From Selaginella tamariscina (taxonomy: Eukaryota > Streptophyta > Lycopodiopsida > Selaginellales > Selaginellaceae), in NCBI GenBank assembly GCA_003024785.1, contig PUQB01000388.1, positions 92,312-156,311 of the forward strand: 64,000 nucleotides of DNA. Reading direction: 5' to 3'. The notes under the pieces are model-generated. The model did no database searches and was not told the DNA's origin. It saw only the letters and a list, made by a program, of their open reading frames with translations. Positions 49,433 to 58,389 of the stretch are shown here, piece after piece. How positions within the stretch are numbered: position 1 is the stretch's first letter; each line of letters begins with the position of its first letter. A program made the translations under genes and the position numbers.

Positions 49433-49912
49433 AACGTTGAGCTAGTGCAAAAGCTTCCTCCAATGTGGTAGGACGAAGAGCCCGAACGAATCGAACAAGT
49501 TCGGGTCGCATAGTTGGCCATAACATACCGAGCTTAATGGCTCAGGCATGTTAGGATATGCACGCCGAACTAAATCCCCGAACCTAATACTGAACCGCAT
49601 AACAGACTCACCAGGATGTTGTCGTATCGCATGCAGTTGTTGGAAAGCATCATCTGAATCCTCAACTTTGCCAAACGTACGTTTGAGGCATTCCGTTAAC
49701 CGATTACTATTGGCTTGAATCTCCGCAGCCAATCCATTATACCACTTGAGCGCAGGGCCTTCCAAACATGTAGGGAATTCTCTGAGAGCACGGGCCTCAT
49801 CCCAACCATGGTAACGAACAATGACTTGGAAATGATCAAACCAGTGGTATACATCATCTCCCGGATCACCACAAAAAGATCGGGGTCGAACCCTCGGATT
49901 TGTGGCCTGTGA
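49218..49912 (-). mobile_element. gypsy gag region
   Basis: The retrotransposon Gag fold is read as LKWYNGLAAEIQAN, LTECLKRTFGKVEDSDDAFQ, LHAIRQHPGESVMRFSIRF and LVRRAYPNMPEPLS, then, after a shift near 49530, LVRFVRALRPTTLEEAFALA. The N-terminal part from about 49760 to 49990 is out of frame. Confidence 0.8.
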
Positions 49913-50107
49913 AGAAGATGAAGGAGTACTAGAAGCAGATCCCCCGGCAGAGGCTCAGGCGGGGAAGAGGAGGACGAAAGCGCTCCAACAACTTTGTTTG
50001 TGCATCAATAGCAGTAGCAATAATGCTAAACGCCGTCTCCATATTCATCGTCATGAAAACACGAAAAGGAAAAGGCGGAAGAAAGGAATACCCAACTTCT
50101 CCACCAA

Positions 50108-50310
50108 TGAAAGAGCCGATATATATTAAAATGTCAGATCCATTAAGCTACAAAAACCCTGCTTATATACAGGAGACCTCTGCCACGTGGCACACATGCG
50201 ACACGTGGTGCTGACACATGGCGGCCAGATCACCACCCATGTGTCACTATGCAGGTGTGTATATACACATGCGTATATACATTACGTTACATAATATACA
50301 GTATCTTACA
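50108..50310 (-). repeat. gypsy 5' LTR (203 bp)
   Basis: Partner of 45396-45600. It contains palindromic 'tgccacgtggca' and repeated 'cacgtgg' E/G-box cores and 'gtgtatatacacatgcgtata' runs, candidate promoter elements. Confidence 0.92.
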
Positions 50311-50450
50311 GAATTACCATTTTATATTTGAGATTTCATTTTCAAGATTCGTCATTTGTATTTGTTAAAACATTTTACTTGTGAATATGACTTTCCACTT
50401 TGAATTTAGTTGAATTCAAAAAGTGTCCAATCTTTTAAATGTTGATGATT
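50311..50450. repeat. dispersed repeat shared with 57758-57905
   Basis: 'gaattaccattttatattt', 'gattcgtcatttgtatttgt' and 'tccaat.ttttaaa' occur in the same order here and at 57758-57905. The gypsy 5' LTR abuts it exactly, which suggests the element landed inside or beside this repeat. Confidence 0.65.
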
Positions 50451-50459
50451 TTCGACTTT

Positions 50460-51270
50460 GAATTTGGTTCACACTCCTCAGAGCCTGATATCCGGATTGA
50501 CACTCTGATTATGGGGGAGTGGATTCTTGTCCTGCTCGTTGCGACCAAGCCTGAGCTTGGTCTTAGGACGACTTCATTGCCAGGTGAAGCGCATTCTGTC
50601 CAGTAGTTATCATCGAGGCAGCCGGAGCAACCATCCGGGTCTGAGAGGCCGCCTTCTTCGACAAGCCTGCCCACGAGCCTTTTACTCTGTATCTGCACAT
50701 ACACAGGTTCTTACAAAACCATGATCACTGGAGCTGCTCTCTCAAGGGCTTGGCCTCTATCGGACCAGCCAGTTCGTCTCTTGTCGGTTCTACACCAAGC
50801 CGAGTCAACAGAGAGTTGCTCTATCCTACCATCAGCTGGCCGGACTTCAACAGAGATGAGCATATTCAGGGTGCATATTCGGTTAGCCCCCAGCCAGCAG
50901 CATGTTGGAGGGAGGAGCTGCTGCTCTTCTCCTTCCTACGTCCTGCTTCCAAACGCATCATCAAGTTTTGCCAGATATACCGTCTAGAAGTGGACCGGTA
51001 CCTTGGACGGGAAGTGGTCACTCGACCGAAGCAGATGCAGATGGGTGGAAGTGTTTGACAGCGCTGGACCCAGCACTTGTTGTTTGACCCGGACGCTACT
51101 AGTTCGTTCAACATGTTACCAACTCTTGCTGGCAGACTGGGATGTTTGCAAGACTGCTGTCAATACCTTGAGGTGCACTCGACTCATCCGCACTACGTTC
51201 ACGGAGACCTGCGTCTACAGAAATGCACAAATCTGTTGATAATCCATTTCATGGTGCAGAAAGACGACTA
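50460..51270 (+). pseudogene. unidentified coding-like patch, broken
   Basis: About 800 bp of balanced composition within AT-rich DNA, with long plus-strand frames that hand over to one another: SRVNRELLYPTISWPDFNRD, RIIKFCQIYRLEVDRYLGRE, FNMLPTLAGRLGCLQDCCQY and finally YVHGDLRLQKC. The last could be a kinase-like H-x-D-L loop, but I do not recognise the family. The frame changes suggest a decayed gene. It lies just upstream of a kinase pseudogene on the same strand and may or may not be part of it. Confidence 0.4.
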
Positions 51271-51508
51271 GTATCAAACATTGAAGAATGTGAGTCGCGA
51301 GTAAAACACATTTGGAACAATCAGCTTTAACAAAATACTATCAAATTAATAATTATCAATAACCTTAGAAAAATTCATAAACTTAATAAATACTTTTAAT
51401 AAGTTCCCACGTTACCTTTAATCTTAAAGGTTTTATAAACCCATGTTACCTTAATTTTAAAGGTATAAAACAAATATTACACATCCCATTTCATTAGGTT
51501 TTTGCACA

Positions 51509-52377
51509 ATGGTGAGAATGAAGAGGACCCCTACAAGAGCGGAGATCCAGGAAGCAGCTAAAAGAAGGAAGCTCTCAAACATAGAAAGCTCGCAATTAGA
51601 AGATCGGTATGAGATTGAGAAAACGGATCGGTGGCTGTATAAAGTAAAAGATACATAGATGGCAAGAACTTTGCTTGTAAGACAGTCCCTGTTAACTTCT
51701 GCCCACGGGATGAAGTGTTGTTTCTGAGAAAGCTGGCAAGCGAGGGCACAATAAAGCTGGAAGAAATAATTCAAGACTGTGAAAAGGACAACTGGCACAT
51801 AATACTGGAGTTATGTACTTGTAGCTTACACGACAGAATTCAACAGCATGGTCCGTTATCGGAAAGAGAAGCAGCAAGCTTAATACAGAGCGTCGGTTCA
51901 ACCTTGCAGATGATGCATGAGAGAGACATAGTACACAGAGACTTAAAGCCCGGGAACATACTGTTAACCTCGCATGTTCTTCCTTATCATGTTAAAGTTG
52001 CAGATTTCGATTTGCGAACATCGTCTCGGATACAAACTTGAACGATGAAGCCGGAACTAGAAATTACATGGCTCCTGAAATATGGAGAGGATGTACAGTA
52101 AGGAAGTTGATATATGGTCTCTAGGGCTTGTCTTGTACGAGTGTTTATCTGGTGAGATCCCTCTACACACTTAACCAAGGACGATATTTGCAATAAACTC
52201 GGTGGTTGGAATGATATTCTGCCGAGTGAACTCGACTGGTCCAACATCTCCAGTGAGGCTAAAGAGTTTATACTCGACATGGCAAACACGGATATAGAAA
52301 AGAGACTTACAACAGCGCAAGTGTTGACACACCCGTGGATTTTACATCATACTAAGAAAGTCCCAATTATCAATTAA
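51509..52377 (+). pseudogene. Ser/Thr protein kinase-like, intronless and broken
   Basis: It starts MVRMKRTPTRAEIQEAAKRR and has a kinase domain in order: the VAIK-like lysine in NFACKTVPVNF, EVLFLRKLASEG, WHIILELCTCSLHDRI, the catalytic loop IVHRDLKPGNILL, VADFDL (Asp-Phe-Asp where Asp-Phe-Gly is expected), EAGTRNYMAPEIW, KEVDIWSLGLVLYECLSGEI, DMANTDIEKRL and QVLTHPWIL, ending with TAA at 52375-52377. The gene is intronless and needs frame changes near 51655, 52020, 52095 and 52170. HRDLKPGN, GT.NYMAPE and the late HPW motif are typical of CAMK/SNF1-type Ser/Thr kinases. The DFD change together with the breaks argues for an inactive copy. Confidence 0.75.
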
Positions 52378-52782
52378 ACTCCATTGTAATCATATATGTA
52401 TAATATATATGGGAAATGTTCCAGACTGACCCTCAAGTTTGATATAGTATTCTTCAAAATACCCATTTTGGCCCTTTACCATATTAAGTGAACTAAACAA
52501 CACAGTAAACCAGTTAATCACTTCAACCGATATCTTCAAGCTCTTCAACTAAGCGTGCACTCCTCCTCTCCTTACATAAACTCTGAGCTTGGTCCACCTA
52601 TAAGTTAATTCATGCATACACACACACACACACATCTCTGTGTGTATGTGCGTGTATGAAAACCATACCCTTGAACTTGGTATTTCTAGTCGCGAACGCG
52701 ATAGTGACGGAATTGGTGACTGTCTTGGTGATGGTCTCGAGCTTGCTCGTTCCTCAACTATTTCATGTGTGTGTGCCTATAT

Positions 52783-52856
52783 ATAAATCACTTTAACATA
52801 GTCATGTGCCTATATATAAATATATATAGGCACATGACTATGTTAAAGTGATTTAT
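52783..52856. repeat. near-perfect 36-bp palindrome, 2-bp spacer
   Basis: The left arm 52783-52818 and right arm 52821-52856 are exact reverse complements over 36 bp, separated by AA. The core reads 'aaatcactttaacatagtca' and its inverse. Part of the left arm ('gtgcctatatataaat') is also directly repeated just outside at 52774-52789. Confidence 0.93.
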
Positions 52857-53220
52857 CTATATTCATCTATATCTTGATATTACTTCGACAGAGAGATGCT
52901 AACATTTATATGTTTATATATTATACATATATACATTTATAATAGATAATAAATCATACTTTTTAAATTTTTATATTTATAGTTTTAATATGAACAAAAC
53001 AAAAACCTCAAGATATTAATATCTTAAATACCAAAACAATAATAATTGAAATGCTTACAATAACAGCTGCACTCTCGACTGAATAGTAATCATTGGGACT
53101 ACCATAAGTCTGGAAATTAATATTTGATGTGTAAGTCATGTTTGATGACCAGTCCGAAGGTATAACATTGAATGCAATGAGTGTTTGTTTTGCAGCCTGC
53201 ATACATGAATATTTGTTACT

Positions 53221-53332
53221 ATGTGTGCGTGCGTGCGTGCGTGTGTGTGTGAGAGAGAGAGGTTTCATTGTACAACTAGAAGAAAATCTCTCTCTCTCTC
53301 TCTCTCTTTCACACACACACACACAAACTACA
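53221..53332. repeat. (GT)n(GA)n ... (CT)n(CA)n mirror microsatellites
   Basis: GTGC/GT/GA runs at 53221-53262 are followed about 25 bp later by CT/CA runs at 53287-53324, so the pair forms an inverted repeat able to fold back. Confidence 0.75.
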
Positions 53333-53660
53333 TGTAAACGTATCACACTAAAACCCAACTCGGTGTGTCTGAAATGTTCCTGTGTGCATGCACGCATAAA
53401 CATATGCATGTAAAACACACACACACACTTGTGTGTGTGTGTGTGTGTGTGACAGCAGAGAAACATAGCATTCCACGGTTGAAATATGTTCTTAAAGCTA
53501 AAACATCTCGATGAGGTTCCAGAAAATGAAATCCCAACATATCCATTGGTTATAAATCCAAAGAATCTCATTAATTAATGCACACAGCACCACACACACA
53601 CACATCATGTGTGTGATCTTGTATCTCTGATTCATAGATAGTATAACGTAATATATAGAG

Positions 53661-53662
<2 letters not shown>

Positions 53663-53706
<44 letters not shown>
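53663..53706. repeat. (CT)n microsatellite
   Basis: About 44 bp of CT in an expansin intron. Confidence 0.9.
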
Positions 53707-53709
<3 letters not shown>

Positions 53710-54115
53710 ATATAATTATATACATAACAATTAGATCACCTGCATTAGCTCCACTAATCCAAGGTCACCTGCTCCGTCTTCGTAAGAACAAGAACAGTGA
53801 ACCAGAATGGTGAGGAGCCTTGATTAACTTGGAAGGCGATTCCTTGCCTATAATCAGTTTATCCTGCACACAAAGCATGTTAATACTTAGTACTTCATAT
53901 TTGTTTACACACACACACACACACCTTTCGTATAAAACTTGAATGACACCAAAACCAAGTAACTGGGGAGTCATTCCTGAGCTCGCAAGCTTCCCAAAAG
54001 CAGTCCCACTTAAATCAAAATGTACTCTTCCATTGGACCAGTATTCACCTGGGCATCATCTGTAATTGTCACAGCAATAGGCATCTCCGAACACAGCCTC
54101 CATATTCACATCTAT

Positions 54116-54150
54116 CTATCTATCTATCTATCTAGAGAGAGAGAGAGAAA
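54116..54150. repeat. (TCTA)n(GA)n microsatellite
   Basis: Five to six TCTA units followed by GA, in the expansin intron before the third exon piece. Confidence 0.85.
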
Positions 54151-54520
54151 GAGATATGTGTGGGTACCATGTAGCATTCGCCACATCCTTTGTCATTCTT
54201 GAAAAGAGGAGGGCTGCCTGCTGATACATCAAGCACATAAGGTGGTCCTGGAAGCTGCCCATAGTCGCAAGCCCTTCTGATAACCAAGGATCAGCCACTT
54301 GTTACAATGCACATTTCAACTCCCTCTCTCTCTCTCTCCCCCTCCTCCCTCCCTCCTCCCTCTCTCACACACACGCGCGAGCTTACCATCGGTTCCTGCA
54401 CCATTTGGACTGCCATACCAAGTTGCACTTGCTATCCCAACATTGAACACCTCTAAGCACGAAAAACGCAAAAGAAAAAGCACTTGGTACACAACCGCTG
54501 GTACGGACACTACCTTTGTC

Positions 54521-55150
54521 GGCAATCGATTCTGTAAATACACAGCTGTAGCAACTGGATCGACGTAGAGACAAAACCGTGTCGACCCAGAAACAAAACT
54601 GCATCTGCCTAGAAACAAGGGGCAAATGTTCTTAGCCATCGTTATGCTTCTTTATACAAATCTTTTGGTTAACCACACCAATCTGCCCTTTCTCGTAAGA
54701 AACAGAATGTATCTCAAAAAAGTTCATAAAGTTCTTAAACAAAAACTCAGATCCACTATTTAAATTTATACACAACATCAATCTTTACTTAGTGAATTCT
54801 ACTGCTACTTTATTCCATGTTATAAATGCATCAACCAAATCAAAACAGTATATCTTAAAAACTCATCTACAATTAATAGAAAAAACCTTTTGCTACGTAT
54901 AGATGGGACTCACGTCACCGTTCTACCCTTCTCATAATGAATGTAATATGTTTTACGAATACTGCATATATTCAGAAAGTTCACGGAGTTCTTAAACAGA
55001 AACTCAGATTCACTGTTTGATTTTATACAACGATCTTTACTCAATGAATTCTTCTGTTACTTTATACCAAGTTATAAATGCATCAATAACTTAATTACCA
55101 AAAACTTAATGACAATACATCTTGAAAAATCATCGATAATTAATGGGACT
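54521..55150 (-). mobile_element. Ty1/copia integrase debris, tandemly duplicated
   Basis: The minus strand reads AVYLQNRLPTKVV (near 54525-54565), a copia integrase landmark, fused to the expansin first exon. Two diverged copies of an integrase-core piece follow (54670-54890 and 54930-55145), sharing 'aagttc..aagttcttaaac', 'tttactta.tgaattct' and 'gttataaatgcatcaa'. They read as KIYCFDLVDAFITWNKVAVE and GSEFLFKNFMNFFEIHSVSY type fragments. No LTR adjoins. Confidence 0.6.
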
Positions 55151-55527
55151 CTAACATATACCTAGGTCATATAATTAATAGCACAACTATTTAATCACTA
55201 ATAGGATTAGAATCACAGTCATAGCTAGCAAGGTTAACAAATATTTGAGATAAATGGAAACTACTCCTTTAAATTTGTCAAGTTGAGATTCAATACAATT
55301 TGCTTTGCTTTTAAATTATTCATGCACATGAGGTAGGTTACAATCAGTTTGAGTGAACATAGATCATTTTCATGATTCTATGTCACATTGCGACATACAT
55401 CTTTTCCACACCATCACAAACATGATAATGCACACACCTGATTTGCTATTATGCAATGTAAGTTAATTGCCAAAAAAGATCTTATTGAGGGCCTCATCCA
55501 AGCACCTATTAACAAAATTCATGAACC

Positions 55528-55597
55528 AGACGAATGTGAGGTACATACTTACTAGGTTACTTAGACGAATGTGAGGTACATACTTACTAGGTTACTA
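55528..55597. repeat. 35-bp tandem repeat, two copies
   Basis: Units starting 'agacgaatgtgaggtacata' at 55528-55562 and 55563-55597 are identical, so the duplication is recent. Confidence 0.92.
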
Positions 55598-55779
55598 AGT
55601 ATAAGTTATTAGATTAACATGCTTAGAATATGATCATGAAAAGGCTTCATGATTAAGACCAAGCCATTATTTCTAATAGTGTTTCTGTGCTAAAAGCATG
55701 GCAAGACTTAAAAAGCATATATATCCAAATTTAGATTACATATGTTAACTAAACTTAATCATGTTTATTTAAAGAAAGA

Positions 55780-56000
55780 TGAATTAAACTATGTCAGATG
55801 ATGGGAATTAAGTTTGTTGCCGTTGAATCGTCTGAAGAATTGGTAGAACATTTAGTCATTGTCTTGCTTAAATGTTACGACCACATTTAAGTTAGCTTTA
55901 AGGAACAACCCACTTTTGACTAAGTTACGAAGGAATTACAACAACATGAAGCCTTTGTCATGGAAATTTTTGTTAGGGAGAACTTACAAATAGAGATAAC
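55780..56000 (+). mobile_element. Ty1/copia gag fragment
   Basis: Frames read ELVEHLVIVLLKCYDHI, VSFKEQPTFD and VTKELQQHEAFVME, the UBN2-type Gag pattern (LL..LPKSYDHLV..., EL..HE). In-frame stops show decay. Confidence 0.6.
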
Positions 56001-56270
56001 ATTTCTTGCATGAAAGTAACATTTTCATTCAATTGGAGAGCAAAATAAAGAAAATAAAGAGTACAGAGTTTTCAAATAGAGAATTTCTATAATAACCTAA
56101 ACGGTAATGTAAAAATGAAGCAACTTTCTAATCTAAGAATCTTGTCTACACATGCAAAACAACTAGATATAAAAGATAGCCACAATGAAACCTTAGTAGT
56201 GGCAATTATCAGATATATCAATGATAATGGTGTTGTAACCAAACATGGAGACAATATATTCCTTTGTCCT

Positions 56271-56381
56271 TGGTATATGTCTATTTATGTTGGTCAGGAT
56301 CTATCTTTGGTATATGTCTATCTAAGTTGGTCGGGATCTATCCTTGGTACACGTCTATTTAAGCTGGTCAAAATACTTCTT
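56271..56381. repeat. 37-bp tandem repeat, three copies
   Basis: 'tggtatatgtctatttatgt', 'tggtatatgtctatctaagt' and 'tggtacacgtctatttaagc' begin at 56271, 56308 and 56345, each followed by 'tggtc.ggatctat'-like sequence. Confidence 0.85.
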
Positions 56382-56529
56382 AAGGGTGAAATCTTCGAGC
56401 ATGCAAGAGATGGGTAGTGCCGAATCATAGATATGTGTACAAATTGTTGGTGGAAGAGAATGTGTGATTGTTGCAATTGCTGTTGTCCCGTCCTAATCTG
56501 GTACATCACAAGTGGATATTTGAACACTC

Positions 56530-57750
56530 CTCAAATGATTTAGAAGTATATTCCCTTCATATGGTAAGTATAGAAAACATGCATGTGTATAGCGTGTGTT
56601 GTATGCTGGATTGTGCAACCTAGTATATAAATGAATACAATAAACAACTTGATAAATAAACAATTTGGCTCCAATACCATAATAGAATACAAAGTAGTAA
56701 GAGATATATTACTTAGTACTCATTCATTGTTGTGATATATATCTGTATACTCAACAATCCATGTAGTGCAATCCTAACCCTCCTATACCCATAGAATCAA
56801 GGTTTAAATGTACATACATATTATATAATAATAAATACATTTAAGAAATTGTTTATGTACCAGTCACATTGACAAGTTCATACACATTATATTATATAAA
56901 TTCAAAATAATCTCCATGTGTATAAGAATTATCATGACAATTTTGAGATTAAATAGAAATTATAATGCAGTTAAGAAAAAACATTATGTTTAATAAACAA
57001 CATTAAAGTTTTTAATTTGATAAATTTTATAAAATGTACCCTCTATACTATTATTAATATATATACTATTTAATTTAATAATCAAAATGTGCTCACAAAT
57101 TATTAATTATTATGTTATGACATTATATTCACCTGAAATTATTATGTTGTAATTCCAACACATTTTATTAATAACTTTTATATTAAATAAAGAAGTTGAT
57201 ACATAGTTTGTTCTTGTATTTGAGTATTAAATCATAAAACAAATAAATCTTGTTCATGTTTAATTTGCACACACTGTATATATAATTAAATAATAATTGT
57301 AAAAAGGTTTATGTAAGGATTTGACAAACTATATTATATTAACTCTTTGTTCAATAAATAAAAAGATTAAAAGATATTTTAATTTGAAAGTTTCAACTTT
57401 ATAGGTCATTTTTTTAAATTTTCATTTAATTATTAAATTTGTAACATTATAGATATAATTTGATACCATTGTACATTTTCATTGAATAGTTTCAATTTTT
57501 ATACCAAAAATCAACAGATATTTTCATTAACGTCTTTAATAACAAGTTAATAACAAAAAATTTTAAAAATTTTCAAGTTACTAAAATATGTAAAAGCAGA
57601 AAAAGAAGTTAAACTTTTAAATATACATATTTACAACCAACCTTATCAACATTAACCATTTGTAGATTGCTTTTTAATGACTTATCCACCCTTATCAAAA
57701 AAATATATTTTTATATTAATTAACGTCATTCGTCAGTATGATGGTGTGTT
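56530..57750. other. AT-rich stretch, no genes seen
   Basis: AT-rich DNA with no frame, RNA gene or element end that I can support. Confidence 0.6.
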
Positions 57751-57757
57751 TATTTTT

Positions 57758-57905
57758 GAATTACCATTTTATATTTCAAATTTCATTTTTTTGAGATTCG
57801 TCATTTGTATTTGTTAAAACATTTGACTAGTGAATTTTTCTTTCCAATTTGAATTTAATTAAATTTAAAATGTAAACAACAAAAAGGGTCCAATGTTTTA
57901 AACAT
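57758..57905. repeat. dispersed repeat, second copy
   Basis: Homologue of 50311-50450 in the same orientation, with a few indels. Confidence 0.65.
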
Positions 57906-57909
57906 TGGA

Positions 57910-58385
57910 GCAAGGGTATGATTTTTGAATTGCCACATAGACAAACCTGCAATGTCAATCAAGAGCTTGTGATTAGCGAATCTGTATGTCCGAATTGTAC
58001 TAGTTGAATTGTACTTTAGGTCATCCGATTGGATGAGACGTGCTCTATGATTTGATTTACTTTGATGTTATGCGAGCTGTTACACCTTATGCTGCTTAAT
58101 TCACCGCCCAACCTTAGAGCATATTAGCTCACCCCCAAGCTACATCAAGTTGAACTCCACTCTCAAAAGCTGGTGTGCTCTCCAAAATTAGGGTCTCCCT
58201 AAAATGTGATTAGGTTAATCATGAAATCAATCATGGTCAACCTTTGACCAAGACCATGGACCATGGACCAACGTCTGGTTGTAACGTTCATTCCCCTTTG
58301 GAAGAAGGACAAATTGTGTACACTTTGCAAAGATTTACATCAATGATTTTTTTTAAAAAACAAGTTGCTTTAAACATCCTCCTGG
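57910..58385. other. no gene recognised
   Basis: Mixed composition, possibly the 3' part or LTR of the minus-strand gypsy remnant that follows, but no terminus could be fixed. Confidence 0.35.
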
Positions 58386-58389
58386 TTAG

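Larger units (their letters stand above)
45396..50310 (-). mobile_element. Ty3/gypsy LTR retrotransposon, complete structure, frame-broken
   Basis: Both LTRs are present, and between them on the minus strand come gag, CCHC knuckle, protease, RT, RNase H, integrase and a GPY/F module, the gypsy order. The polypurine tract GAGGGGGGGATAA sits just before the 3' LTR (TGTAAGATAC..). The region after the 5' LTR starts TTGGTGGAGAAGTTGGG, which does not match the usual initiator-Met primer site. The coding frame is broken between gag and protease, after RT, and inside integrase, so the element is not autonomous. I could not find a matching target-site duplication (flanks 'gatat' and 'gaatt'). Confidence 0.93.
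53050..54520 (-). pseudogene. beta-expansin-like gene, multi-exon, broken
   Basis: Exon pieces on the minus strand: VFNVGIASATWYGSPNGAGT (to 54387, GT donor); ACDYGQLPGPPYVLDVSAGS then PLFKNDKGCGECYM (54168-54277); PGEYWSNGRVHFDLSGTAFG then KLASSGMTPQLLGFGVIQVL (53925-54090); GIAFQVNQGSSPFWFTVLV then YEDGAGDLGLVELMQ (53740-53863); a weak exon near 53458-53565; and TLIAFNVIPSDWSSNMTYTS (about 53120-53200). ATWYGSPNGAG, the KGCGECY knot, HFDLSGTAFG and YEDGAGDLG..ELMQ are beta-expansin landmarks (a GH45-like domain then a CBM63 domain). Such proteins are secreted and loosen cell walls. The usual ITD.CPG..C region has a deletion, exon phases disagree and no clean signal peptide start remains. 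The gene is probably dead. Confidence 0.75.

Noticed and set aside
49048..49471. Plus-strand frames of 65-122 codons opposite gypsy gag/knuckle
   Set aside because: Shadows of the minus-strand Gag/knuckle coding sequence, which has recognisable motifs.
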